NCBI GenBank assembly: GCA_950022295.1
Contig: OX465601.1
Location: 179,679,501 to 179,743,500, forward strand
DNA length: 64,000 bases
DNA from: Bromus sterilis
Lineage: Eukaryota; Streptophyta; Magnoliopsida; Poales; Poaceae
Reading direction: 5' to 3'
In this document: positions 33,871-45,278 of the stretch, piece by piece
How the letters are laid out: the number at the start of each line of letters is the position of its first letter
How positions within the stretch are numbered: the first letter of the stretch is position 1
Position numbers and translations under genes: made by a program
The notes under the pieces: model-generated
Database searches by the model: none
What the model was told of the DNA's origin: nothing
What the model saw: the letters and a program-made list of their open reading frames with translations, nothing else

Positions 33871-34341
33871 TCACGTACTCCTTGGAGAAGCGCTTCCATG
33901 GAAGCTGCTCTCAAGTCTCAAAGGACATTCCAGTTCCAGGATCCTGCACTCAGCACCTAAACCCATGCGCAGAAACTTTAGTTCATACTCACAGTTCTGG
34001 TTCTACAGATCATAGATCTGTGCTTGGAGCCCATAAACTTTTTCTTCTAGTGCGGCCAAACTTGACCACATCTCCCTCTTGTGGGAATCCTCTATCTCGT
34101 TCATGATATTAAAGTTAGGTTCAACACCACGCTCCACCATCTTCTTGAACTTGAAGACTTCATGTTCCACCTCCTTCAGCCGCAACTCGGTGGTCCCCTC
34201 CTTGACTGGTCCCTTCAGATCCTCCTTCTGGAGGTCACCATCCTCCACATGAAGGATCTGGGGGTGCTTCTTCACCGCAGCGAGGTAAGGGTTGATGACG
34301 TTGACGAAGAACTTGTCCTTGGGGGAACTTGGGGAAGCCAT
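33871..34341 (-). pseudogene. Third ORF of RT-8 (small coiled-coil protein)
   Basis: ATG at 34341 opens a 112-codon frame. It reads MASPSSPKDKFFVN at the start, a linker rich in Asp/Glu/Lys, then heptad-like helices (KEVEHEVFKFKKMVERGVE and LAALEEKVYGLQAQIYDL). A TAG at 34003-34005 ends it, but the same frame goes on for about 43 codons to TGA at 33871, so the intact protein was probably about 156 residues. It occupies the place of the env-like ORF of Athila, but I see no signal peptide or membrane segment. Its coiled coil suggests self-assembly or binding to Gag; that is inference. Confidence 0.6.
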
Positions 34342-34404
34342 GGAACCTAGGTCTAGCTGAAAGTTTTTCTAGAAGAAACAGATCGACAAGAAAACACACG
34401 AAAA

Positions 34405-34620
34405 CGCGAGATACGTTGCCGGAAAAATCCGGGAAAATTTATAGCAAAAATTTCTGCACAGAAAGGAAGGTAACGAGCCAAAGCGGGGTCGGAGACGGAC
34501 TCCGGGGTGCCCAGGCGGCCTCCCGGCGCGGCCAGGGGTGGGGCCGCGCAAGTGGGGCGCCTGGGCCCCTGGAGCCGGTCTCCGACTCCACTTCGGCCTC
34601 AAATTTTCTATATTTCGCAA
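34405..34620. promoter_or_regulatory. LTR-like GC-rich block upstream of the RT-8 third ORF
   Basis: A 29-bp stretch (34519-34547) is identical to 44950-44978 in the RT-8 5' LTR, in the same orientation. Flanking pieces on the plus strand (gaaaaatccgggaaaattta; gagccaaagcgggg) also resemble the U3 of the type-B LTR in plus direction. On the minus strand a TATA-like ctataaatt (34436-34444) lies about 95 bp before the ATG at 34341. It may act as an internal promoter for the third ORF, or be an old LTR fragment. Confidence 0.5.
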
Positions 34621-34686
34621 AAACTCGTAATCTGGAACATTTATGGCGGTTTCATGATGTTTCCTTACCGTAATACATACCTTTCC

Positions 34687-35171
34687 TTATTCTTCTCTTG
34701 CTCGTGTCTGGAACAGGGCTGCAACATGTTCTTCATGAGTTGTTGTGTATACCAAATTCACATCAACATTGACAGGATCTCCTACTATGTAATGCTTAAG
34801 TCTTTGCCCATTCACCACTTGAGGTTTGGTGCCTTCGAAATTGTTAATCTTGATTGCACCCGAGCGATAGACTTCCTCAATATGAAATGGACCTTCCCAC
34901 CTGGAAATTAGTTTCCCCGGAGAAAACCTAAAACGGGATCTAAACAACAAAACTTTATCACCAACATTAAATTCACGTTTCAGAATCCTCCTATCGTGCC
35001 ACTTCTTTACCTTTTCCTTGAACATTTTAGCGCTCTCGTAAGGTTCACTTCTCCACTCATCTAGAGAAGTCAAGTTCATAAGACGCTTTTCACCAGCCAG
35101 CTTCGGGTCAGCATTAAGCTCTCTAATATCCCAGAAAGCTTTGTGTTCTAATTCTAATGGAAGATGGAAAG
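34687..35171 (-). pseudogene. Integrase C-terminal part of RT-8
   Basis: The frame continues integrase beyond the solo LTR: HLPLELEHKAFWDIRELN just inside 35171, then EKVKKWHDRRILKREFNVGD and VLLFRSRFRFSPGKLISRWEG, the typical C-terminal DNA-binding (GPF/Y-type) module, ending at TAA/TAG 34687 after an acidic tail. It was contiguous with 39473-40989 before the solo LTR entered; the TSD ccttg marks the join. Confidence 0.9.
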
Positions 35172-35176
35172 CCTTG

Positions 35177-38100
35177 TGTAAGGCCCGATATGCGGTACTG
35201 TTCCAGATCTAGGTGTTTCCACCCAGATCCGGGGACGAAGCACATATCGGTCCCACCGCGACATATGACAAAGCCATATGCCCCGGATTTCCAACATGAT
35301 ATCACAACATTACAGATACAAGGATACAACATCTCATACAATCGGCATACAACTGCCTTAATACAATACAACAGCGGAAGATACATGTCTGATTACAGAC
35401 TACAATCAAATGCCTACTGGCAAAGAGAAAAACATCGATTCTCATAACCACACGGGTCCAGGCCCTCCGCCGGGATCCTCCTAACTAGTCGTCGTCGAGT
35501 CTCCACGTGAAACGTCTATCACCATACCTGTTGTCGATCAAGAACCCTGAAAAGACTTTGGGGGTAGTATCATGAGTACAGAGGTACTCAGCATCCAACT
35601 GTAGTGGTCATCTGACCCAGCAAGGAGTTCATCACTCGTCTTTCTAGGACAACTAGTAGTTTACGGTAAGGAAGGGGTAAGTGGTGAGGTTGCTGCCGCA
35701 CTAGCATTTATGAAGTGGCTAACGATATAGAGAGTAAGGTCAGAAGCCAAGCATTCGATGAGGAATCTCCTCCAACAAGTCTGCTATCCACCTACATACA
35801 CAATCATAACACCTATCCTATCCTTGTCCTCCTCTTCGCATCCCGACGAAGAAAAAGCAGTCAAGGCACACACACATTGATCAAGTTATATTAAAATTAT
35901 CTCAGCTGTTGTTGTCTATGAACAAGGAGTAGGTCTCAAGTCGTCCATAACCGTGGACACGGCTTCTCGAAAATATTTAACCCTGCAGGGGTGTACCAAC
36001 TTCCCATTACAAGGCTCCGCATGCACGTCCATCTCTCTCAGTTTCTACCCATCACAGGCAACCATTTTATGATTTAGTTCCAAGAGATCTGAAACGACAA
36101 GTCCCTCTAACTAACAACGAACAAATCCGTGTGGCCCCCGGGGAGTCGACACCCAATCCAAAAGCCGGCCACGCTCTCGGATCGGACTCTTCCGTATGGC
36201 CAAGGTCGGGGTTAGCCTCACCTATATAACAGGGGACTTCCCTAGCTCACCAGTGTGGACCAACAAAGGAACTCTGTCTCTGCTGGCCCGAGTTGTTTTA
36301 AAACCACTGGCTGCAGACTAGTTACGCACATGGTTTCAAATGGTAAATCAGCTTGGGCCACCTCTATAAATGATTGAAGCTAGGTAGGTAAGAAGAGGGG
36401 ACCCCATAAAATCCCACATGCGGTTAGGCACGCTCAGTCTTAAAACCAATACCCGGAACTTGGATCCTAGGTGACTCGAATGGAACAAAGCGTCGGGGCG
36501 GGATAGCCTAGACCTTCCATCCATTTTCGAATATAGTCAACATTATAATAATCATATCATCAACAACAATATAATAATGTGATATCCCAAACCAAGGAGT
36601 AACAGGGTAACATCGTAGCATCCTAAGCATGCATACTAAGCAGGGGCTGAGCACCGAGCAATAGTAACATAGCAGTACATGGTTTGCTGGGAGGGGACAT
36701 GGCTGTATCGGTTTGAAAGAGGCTGTAAACATGTGGTAGGATCAAACATCGAACCTAACCTAGACTAGCATGCAAACCGCTGGTTGAAATAGAATGGATC
36801 ATAAGTAATGCATAGTCCTTGCTTGTTGATAAGTCGGGTTCCGAAGGTGTAGTGGATTGCAAGCTCGCATCGTCTCCGAGAGGTACCCGCGGAAGCACAC
36901 AAGACGGTAAACACTGGAAAGCAATCAACGAGCAAGCATCTATTACTACGAGGCAAACACGAGCAAGCTTCAACAAGAAGGCAACACGAGACATCGCACC
37001 TACCGTCGACAGCGGCTACTAACAGTTTAAGTGGGGTATCGGTCACACACGACGAATACCGCACGTTTACGGTGGTTCAAGGTTCTTAGCTACAGGTGAT
37101 CAACCAACGGTTATTAACATGGCAACTCAAGAAAGCATGGCATAGGACACAAACATGTCAAGAGGTGATGCACAAAGTAAACTATCTATGCTAGTCAATT
37201 TAAGTGAGGCACAACCTAAACATGGCATAACACTAAGTGCCGCAAGATGATTAAAACAGTTGGTACTGTTCTGTCCTAAACCATATTTTATTATTTTTAT
37301 GAGCAAGAAAGCGCAGCATAAACACAAGGTACACGAAAAACTAATCAAGTTACATATAAAGAACACCCCAAACGGAGTTACGGTTAAAAAGATACAAGCA
37401 AAACAAATTACGGGCACAAACTGCCAAAATTAGGAAGCACACTTTAGAGCATTGCATAAAAAGGGTAATGAGTGCAAACATGCTCACAATGACATGCAAT
37501 TAAAGTAGACATGGCAGGGAAGGCATGATAAAAAGTATCATGCAAAAAGACATCACGGATCAAAAGATATTAAGCAAACAACATGGCAGAAACTATTTTT
37601 TATGCTGTATAAACAGGGGTATAACTATATGAAAAAGTGCATCAACATGACATAGCAATACATGGGCATGAACTAGACATGATGCTTAACAATATGCAAT
37701 TGGAATGACTCAATTCTGATAAACGGTCGCGACACACTCGTCGACCAAAGTTGCAACAAAATATAAACAGCAGTACACTAACAGCAGGGTAGCTACTTTG
37801 GAACAAGATACAATCCACATGCAGCAAGAAAATATGGCATGTGAAGGCATGGAACTGAAGTAGAAACAATTCTTAACAGGATGCAAAAGGAATCAATCAA
37901 TTCCGACGAACGGTTGCGACGCAACCGTCGCCCGAAGTTGCAATAAAATAACCGTTCAGCAACAACAGCACAGCTAACGATCTGGTACCCACTTCGACAC
38001 AGAAATAAATTATCTAGACGGCCTCAAATGGAAAAACTTTCTACATACGAACGCTAGAGCACGTAAAATTGAGCAACTTTCATTTTGGGGGCACGTTCAT

Positions 38101-39467
38101 CGGAGCTACGGATCAACGGGAAAACGCATTACAAAACGGGATCAACAACAATAATTAAAAGACTTAGCAGAATTTCGCAGGGGTATATCTAAAAAAAAAG
38201 GGGCTCACCCCACTGGGCTTGGCCCAAGTGGCCTGGGAGGCTGTGGCTGGGCAGGCCTGGCGAGGTGGGCCGCGCACTGGGCCGAGGAGGGAGTCGGGCC
38301 GCTGGGCTGCTGGTGTCCGCCGGCCCAGCTGGGAGGACCGAGCGGACGCTCGTCCACGTCCTCGTCCCGACTGGAACCGGCCAGCTGTGGCGGCTTTGGA
38401 CTTGGTGGCCGCTCCGGCGAGGCGCGTCGGCGGCCAGGACGCAGGTGGGCGGCGAGGAGGCGCGGAGGGAGGTGGCAGGCGACGGGAGCGTGGTTCGAGG
38501 GGACCGGGTGGCGCGCGACCTTCACGCCGACGTCCATGGCGGCCCGACGAGATCCGGCTCGGCCTTGCCATGGCGCGGGGGCCGCCGGCATGTCCTGCGA
38601 GGGGGAGAAGGGGAAGGGGTGAGGCGGAGGAGAGCTGAGGGAGGAGAGGGCAGAGCTCACCCGACACGCAGCGAGGGGCGGCGCGGCTCGCCGGCGTTGG
38701 ACGGAGGCGCGGCGGCTGCCGTCGGGGAGGCGTTCTGGCGAGGCCCAGATCGGGCCCGGGCGGTGCTGGAGCGGTCCGGGAGGGCCCTGCGGGGCCCGGA
38801 TAGGCTGGAGCTGCTGTTGGAAGCTACGTGGCCAGATCTGGACCGTTGGATCTCAGATCTGACGGTCCAGATCTGAGGGGCTAAGGTTTTCGAAATTTGG
38901 AGGGGGTATTGGGCAGATCTGGCAATTTTTCAGGAGGGTGGCTGCAATTTTCACAAGGGAAACCCTAAAATGGGTTTGGGAGGCTGGTGGTCTTTATATA
39001 GGGCAGGCTAGGTGGTCTGTTTACGCAAATGCCCCAGGTACCTCTCTCTCGCGTCCGGTGATCGCGTTCATGACCGCTGAGACTTTGTACGGACTCCGAT
39101 TCGGACGAAACTTCGACCTACGCGCTCAGCGCGTCGAGCCCGTCGATCGTACCTCACGGCGGTGACATTCCGACAACATTTTTCGGCCCCCAATAGAATA
39201 ATCCGTTTATTAAATAAACGGGGTTTTCGTTCCGTTGGCTGCAGCTGGTCTGGTGCGGTTTTCGCGACGGTGATCGGGTGAAACCAGGTGTCGCAACGGT
39301 CGAGTGTCAGAGTGGCAGGGGTCAGTCTCCGTCCGATTCGAGATAAGAGGGGGAAAATAATCGCCGATCGATAAATCGGGGACGCAAACACCGCAAACAA
39401 ATCAGACAATCAAACAATTCACATCGAAAACAAAAATTTTAATTTTTGTGAAAACTGGGCTGTTACA
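35177..39467 (-). repeat. Solo LTR 2 (4291 bp) with TSD ccttg inside the RT-8 integrase
   Basis: On the plus strand it begins TGTAAGGCCCGATATG and ends GGGCTGTTACA. Perfect TSDs ccttg lie at 35172-35176 and 39468-39472, and integrase coding continues on both sides. Direction is minus. TATATAAAG (minus, about 38993-39001) is followed by a GC-rich leader (38880 to 38210). The U5 has the CCGTGGACACGG and CCCTGCAGGGG block (35951-35991). The 203-codon frame at 38265-38876 lies antisense to this leader and is not a gene. Confidence 0.92.
38992..39002 (-). promoter_or_regulatory. TATA box of solo LTR 2
   Basis: The minus strand reads ccctatataaag, upstream of a GC-rich leader. Confidence 0.6.
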
Positions 39468-39472
39468 CCTTG

Positions 39473-40989
39473 CCATAGACCATCTTATAGGGAGACATGC
39501 CCATGGGGATTTTGTAAGAAGTTCTATACGCCCACAAGGCATCTCCTCACTTATTCGACCAATCTTTTCTATTTCTATTGACTGTCTTCTGTAAGATCAA
39601 CTTGATCTCTCTATTGGTTAGCTCAACTTGCCCACTAGTTTGAGGGTGGTACGTTGAAGCAATTCTATGATTGACATCGTATTTGGCTAAAGCTTTTCTA
39701 AAAGCTCCATGTGTAATGTGCGAACCCCCATCAGTCATGAGATACCTGGGTACTCCAAACCTAGGAAATATTACATCCTTGAGCATTTTCAAAGATGTTT
39801 TGTGATCAGCACTTTCAGTGTGGATTGCTTCTACCCATTTGGTTACATAATCAACAGCAACTAAAATGTGAGTGTACTTGTGTGAGGAAGGAAAAGGACC
39901 CATAAAATCAAAACCCCAGCAATCAAAAGGCTCAATCACTATAGAGTAATTCATAGGCATCTCATTCCTTCTACTAATATTACCAACTCTCTGACACTTA
40001 TCACAAGATAAAACATAATTTCTAGCATCCTTAAAGAGAGTAGGCCAATAAAAACCTGATTGAAGAACCTTATGTCCTGTCCTCTCACCAGCATGGTGTC
40101 CTCCATATGGACTATCGTGACATTGTTTGAGAATATCCTTCTGCTCGTGTTCCGGTATGCATCTTCTCACGATCCCATCTGGACCTTCTTTGAAAAGATG
40201 TGGGTCATCCCAAAAGTAATGCCTCAAATCCTGAAAGAACTTCTTCCTTTGCTGAAATGTTAAACCTGGAGGCAAAAACTTTGCAATGATAAAGTTAGCA
40301 TAATCTGCAAACCAAGGATCGGAGAGATATTTTACTTTAACAACAACTAGTTGTTCGTCCAGAAAACTGTCGTTGACTGTAAAGGGATCATGCGGTATAT
40401 CTTCCATCCTTGAAAGATTATCCGCCACCGGATTGTCTGCTCCTTTCCTATCGACAATCTGCAAATCAAATTCTTGAAGAAGGAGTAACCATCGGATGAG
40501 TCTTGGTTTGGCATCCTTATTCTCCATAAGATACTTAATGGCAGCATGGTCAGTATGAACAATAAACTTAGAATCAACAATATACTGCCTAAACTTATCA
40601 CAAGAAAACACTACTACTAAGAATTCTTTCTCAGTAGTAGCATAATTCTTTTGAGCACTATTAAGGGTTTTGCTAGCATAATATATAACATTCAACTTAT
40701 TATCAACCCTTTGCCCTAAAACAGCTCCAACAGCAAAATCACTAGCATCACACATAATTTCAAAAGGTAAATTCCAATCAGGTGGTTGTACTATAGGAGC
40801 AGTTATTAAAGCTTTCTTAAGAACTTCGAAGGCTTCCTTACAATCATCATCAAAAACAAAAGGAACATCCTTCTCGAGAAGATTAGTGAGGGGTCTCGAA
40901 GTCTTAGAAAAGTCTTTAATAAATCTTCTATAGAAACCAGCATGACCGAGAAAACTACGAATACCTTTGATGTCCCTTTGGTAGGGCAT
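39473..40989 (-). pseudogene. RNase H and integrase of RT-8
   Basis: This is a 480-codon uninterrupted frame. It starts with the RT thumb (IRSFLGHAGFYRRFIKDFSK), then RNase H (EIMCDASDFAVGAVLGQ with the catalytic Asp, YATTEKEFLVVVFS, IVHTDHAAIKYLM), the HHCC zinc-binding part of integrase (HDSPYGGHHAGERTGHKVL then CDKCQRVG), and the DDE core (WGFDFMGPFP, LMTDGGSHITHGAF, HPQTSGQVELTNREIK). A TGA follows WSNK near 39541, where most relatives have a sense codon, and coding then continues to the solo LTR junction. The enzyme would remove template RNA and insert the cDNA. Domains certain, function lost. Confidence 0.95.
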
Positions 40990-41964
40990 CTTTCAATTGC
41001 TTCGATCTTGGCCTTGTCCACTTCAATTCCCCTCTCGGAAATCTTGTGGCCAAGAACAATTCCCTCGTTGACCATAAAGTGGCACTTCTCCCAGTTAAGC
41101 ACCAGATTTGTCTCCTTACATCTCTGCAAAAATTTATTAAGGTTGTGGAGACAATGGTCAAAAGAGGTTCCATAGACGGAGAAATCGTCCATGAATACCT
41201 CCACAATTTCTTCACAAAAACCATGAAAGATAGCAGACATACACCTTTGAAAAGTAGCAGGGGCATTACATAAACAAAAAGGCATACGTCTGGAAGCATA
41301 AGTACCATAGGGACAAGTAAAAGTGGTCTTCTCTTGATCAGGAGTGTTAACATGAATTTGAGAGAAGCCAGAATAACCATCAAGATAAAAAAGTGAGTAT
41401 TTTTGGATAACCTTTCAAGCATTTGTCGATGAACGGCAACGGGTAGTGTTCCTTCCTGGTTTCCTTGTTCAGCTTCCTGTAATCAATACACATTCTATAT
41501 CCAATAATAATTCTCTGAGGTATTAGTTCATTCTTATCATTAGGAACCAAAGTTGTTCCTCCTTTCTTTGGAACACAATGAACCGGGCTTACCCACTTAC
41601 TATCAGCTACAGGGTAGATAATACCTGCGGCTAGCAGCTTGAGAATCTCAGTCCTTACAATATCCATCATCATTGAATTCAACCGTCGTTGATGATCAAC
41701 AACTAGTTTAGCATCAGGCTCAAGGTTGATGGTATGTTGACAAATAGATGGACTAATCCCCTTAAGGTCATTGAGGGTATAGCCAATTTCACCTCGATGT
41801 TTGCGAAGTACTTCCAATAGACGCTCTTCTTCATACCCTGAAAGGTTAGAATTGACAATAACATGATATACTTTCTTTTCATCTAAATAAGCATATTTGA
41901 ACGAATCGGGAAGTGGTTTAAGATCAAACACTGGATCTTCTTTTGGTTGCGATAAAATTCCCAA
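40806..41964 (-). pseudogene. Reverse transcriptase of RT-8
   Basis: From 41964 the frame has the linker to RT, then INLEPDAKLVVDHQRRLNSM, GIIYPVADSKWVSPVHCVPK and MCIDYRKLNKETRKEHYPLP. A 1-bp loss at about 41420 and another indel in a T run near 41395 move the frame. The palm then continues (MPFCLCNAPATFQRCMSAIF, FMDDFSVYG, the catalytic pair). A third frameshift near 40985 leads into RNase H. The usual MPFGLCNAP has Cys in place of Gly here. The fold and motif order are typical of Athila RT. Non-functional as it stands. Confidence 0.93.
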
Positions 41965-42009
41965 AGGCTCAACTGGAAGGTTGTGCTTTAGGATAGCACG
42001 TTGTCTTAA

Positions 42010-42834
42010 GAATATTTCGTCCGGCTCATTCCTCTCCTACATATGCAAATCATTATCGTGGTCCTCCATATATTGCTGCAAAGGATCATTAGGAGGAATA
42101 GCAATGGAAGCAATAGCTTCAATAATCTTATCGTTACTAGGCAAATCAGTACCACCAGGCTTCTTAGAGAACTTAGAAAAATTAAATTCATAGGGATCAC
42201 CATTGAATTCAACAGAAACTTTAAATTTCTTGCAATCTATTATAGCTCCACAGGTTCTGAGAAAATGTCTACCGAAAATAATTGGACAAAAATTATCCCT
42301 TACTGAACCAAGCACTAGAAAGTCGGTAGGATATTTTACCTTTCCGCATAAAACTTCAACATCTCTCACAATGCCGATAGGAGAGATAGTTTCTCTGTTT
42401 GCAAGATGAATAGTAACATCAACTTCTTCAAGTTCACAAGGTGAAATTTCACCAATGATCTCTTGATAAAGTGAATACGGGATAGCACTAGCACTCGATC
42501 CCAACTCGCATAGCCCATAATAATTGTGATCTACTATTTTGACAGATACTACTGGCGTACCTAAAATTGGGCCCTTAGTCTTGGCTGTTACAAGGTTAGT
42601 TGAAACAACACAAAACTTTATATTGGAATCTAAAGCATCATTAGTAATAAGATCCTAAACCAATGCAACTCGGGGATCGACCTTAATCTGGTCCTCAGGC
42701 TCATCAATTCTTCTCTCACTCTTATTCATTATGCCTGTCACAAAAGAGTGCTCCCTTATTCTTACGGGAAAAGGGGGCTTTTCATATATAACTGCAGGCA
42801 CAATAGGGTCAGCAACATGAATATCAATAGGTAA
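42010..42834 (-). pseudogene. Protease region of RT-8
   Basis: The minus frame after gag has a stop near 42655, then a retropepsin. The active-site region reads LCELGSSASAIPYSLYQEI (Glu where Asp-Leu-Gly is expected). The middle is ETISPIGIVRDVEVLCGKVK and the C-terminal part is IIFGRHFLRTCGAIIDCKK. A TAG near 42036 separates it from RT. The protease would process Gag-Pol. The Asp-to-Glu change removes the catalytic residue, so the protease was probably dead before or soon after insertion, or the change is recent decay. Confidence 0.88.
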
Positions 42835-43722
42835 TTATTTGAAGGGTTTATGATGCTGATTCCTCTTCTTCTTAGAAGAGTCGATATGAGAGGCAAAGTC
42901 CTTACAAAAATCAATCATTAGATGGGAATCAAGACCAATCTTAGAGCAAAAGGTAGTAAAGAAATCAGTTTTCAGATAGCTCTCTATATAATCATGCTCA
43001 TAATTTATAGTGGATTCAATACCTTTATCTATTTCCCAATCTTCGGTATTCTTCTGGATCCTTTCAAGGAGATCCCATCTTTCTTCAACGCTTTTTGTCT
43101 GAAATACCCCACTAGAGGAGGCATCCAACATCTCCTTATCATGTCGAGAAAGTCTAGCATAAAAATTTGCAAGTATAGTTTTCTTGGGGAGCTCAGGAAT
43201 AGGACATTTGAGCATTAGAGATTTCAATCTCCCCCAAGCTTGAGCGATGCTTTCTCCGTCACGAGACCTAAAGTTATAGATATAATTCCTGTCTCGATGA
43301 ATTTCATGAAGAGGATAAAACTTGGTGTAAAAGAGAGACATAAGCTCATGCCAATTAAGAAAATGAGAGTTATCGAGAAGCTTATACCAATCTGAAGCTT
43401 TAGCTATAAGAGATACGGAGAACAATTTCTTCATGAGAAACTCCTTTGATACACCTGCAAGCTTAAATAGTGAACATAGTTGTGATAAATATAGCAAGTG
43501 TTCACTGGGATGTCTATCTCCTGCATAACGATTAGCCAAAACACAATCGATAATACCAGCTGGTATTTTATAAGGCACAATTTCAGTAGGGGGAGGTACA
43601 ACCACCACAGATGTGGGGTATTTCCCCAAAGCAACGATCCAATAGCTAGGTTGTCCATACGGACAAAGAACAGCAACAGCAAAATAAAAACAACGACATA
43701 AAAATTTCCTTACCAGCTTCAC
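42835..43722 (-). pseudogene. Gag of RT-8
   Basis: A 295-codon frame starting close after the PBS. It has a proline-rich start (VVVPPPTEIVPYKIPAG), then a capsid-like helical domain with LFSVSLIAKASDWYKLL, NWHELMSLFYTKFYPLHEI and ISAQAW-type motifs (ESIAQAWGRLKSLMLKCPI), the hallmarks of the retrotransposon Gag family. It ends at TAA 42835, in frame with what follows (PIDIHVADPIV), so the stop is a mutation inside a gag-pol frame. No true ATG start is obvious; the first listed codon is not ATG. It would build the virus-like particle. Confidence 0.88.
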
Positions 43723-43740
43723 TTACGAATAGCGCTATGC

Positions 43741-43758
43741 TCCCCGGCAACGGCACCA
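43741..43758 (-). promoter_or_regulatory. PBS of RT-8 (tRNA-Asp type, one mismatch)
   Basis: The minus strand reads tggtgccgttgccgggga, differing from the RT-5 PBS at one base (t for c). It is 12 bases from the LTR end. Confidence 0.88.
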
Positions 43759-43770
43759 GAAAATGTTACT

Positions 43771-45273
43771 TGATGACCCTCAACGTAAAGGGATCTATTG
43801 CAGCGTTTTCGATAAGTAAGAGTGTCGAACCCAACGAGGAGCGAAAGGTATTGATAGGTGAGTTTGGACAAGGAATAACTGCAAGCACTGAAAGATAAAT
43901 TTTTAGGGGTTTTCGAGATAAGAAACAATAAGATAAAAGCAAGCAAAGTAAATAGCACTGAGGAGCAGCAAGTTGCCCAATCCTTTTGAGCAAAGGATAA
44001 GCCTGACAACTGAACTTATAAAGACTAAAGCGTTCTTGAGGACACATGGAGAGGTAGTCACCTAATTTCGCCATACTCCGTATTGAAAACAAGTGTTGAG
44101 CTAATAAGTGTTGAGTGGGTGGATCTATGCTAGCACACCTTCTAGACTAAGATAAGTGCACTCTTATGATTAAACATCTTGCAAGTATCCGCAAATAGAA
44201 GATAGAAATTAATGCAAAGCCTAACCACAACAATAAGATCAAGGATCCAGTATTCCCTTGTGCAAAAGTGTGAAAATTGGGGTTCAGGTTTCTGTCACTC
44301 CGAAACCCACCGTAAGCATTCTTAATACACAATGTATTCCCCTAGGTCCTTAAAAAGGCAAAGTGTTGACTGTTCAACTCACATAACACCACTAGGAAAA
44401 TATCAACACAACTTAAATATCAAACAACACAAATTACTTCAACATCATATGACTACTAACAACTAGACTTCTCCCATGTCCTCAAGAACTAAAGTAACTA
44501 CTCACAAGACATAAAAGAGATCATGATCAGAGGTGATAAATATATGATAAACAATCTGGACATAATGATATTTCTCCAACAAAACTCAATAGCATTCATA
44601 ATAAAGTAGTAATCAACACCGGTAGAGTAGAGAGGATAGATAGTACGGATTACAACACAAGATAAACTTGTGAGGTGAGATTGGATGGTGGTGGAGATGG
44701 TGTTGATGTTGATGATGATCTCGAGGATGCCCGTGACGATGGTGATGACGATGGCGATGATCTCCCCTTCTTGGAGGTGATCTCCTCGGCGGAATCTGCC
44801 CACCGGAGAGCCCTTTTCTTCTCTGTAGGTTTCCGCCACGGAGCGGCGGCAGAACTCCGTGAAAGCTTCTCTTTTTAGGGTTTTTCGCATAACGAGGAGT
44901 ATATATGCCAGAGGGGGGGAGCCGGGAGTGGCCCCAGGGCTCCAGGCGCCCTCCCGGCGCGGCCAGGGGTGGGGCCGCTCCAGGTGGCCTCCTGGGGCTC
45001 CTGTGGCCCCCCTCTGGCCCCTCTTCGGCGAGTCTTCGTTAATCTTCTTGAAAATACCCCCCATCGATTTTCAGGTAATTTGGAGGTATTCTTCTTCAGC
45101 AACTCAGCGTCCACTTTTTACCGCTGAATCATGCGTCTGCTGCTTTGGCACCGGAAAGTTGCAAACGATGTAAAATAAGCCAAAAAAACATAAGAACATC
45201 ATTGTAATGTGAAATATATCAATGAATAAGGATGAATTACGATATAAAATAGTGATGCAATTTGGACGTATCA
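43771..45273 (-). repeat. 5' LTR of RT-8 (1503 bp)
   Basis: TGATACGTCC at 45273 (minus) to GGTCATCA at 43771. TATA (minus) at 44899-44906 follows the GC-rich U3 with the inverted arms GGCGCGGCC and GGGGCCGC. It includes a GAT/GAC-rich stretch (44690-44765) and pairs with the 3' LTR. Confidence 0.93.
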
Positions 45274-45278
45274 CCGGC

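Larger units (their letters stand above)
30736..45273 (-). mobile_element. RT-8: nearly complete Athila-lineage gypsy element
   Basis: It is flanked by perfect TSDs ccggc (30731-30735 and 45274-45278) and lies in the RT-7 LTR. On the minus strand the order is 5' LTR (45273-43771), PBS (43758-43741), gag, protease, RT, RNase H, integrase, an LTR-like block, a third coiled-coil ORF, a non-coding 3' region, PPT and 3' LTR (32188-30736). The total is 14.5 kb, or about 10.2 kb without the solo LTR inserted in integrase. Every domain is present but stops and at least three frameshifts in pol make it defective. The presence of all catalytic motifs and both LTRs suggests a fairly recent insertion. 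Family is probably the WHAM/Sabrina/Fatima group. Confidence 0.93.

Noticed and set aside
38265..38876. 203-codon plus-strand frame in GC-rich DNA
   Set aside because: It lies antisense to the leader of solo LTR 2, all frames there are open because of base composition, and it has no domain.
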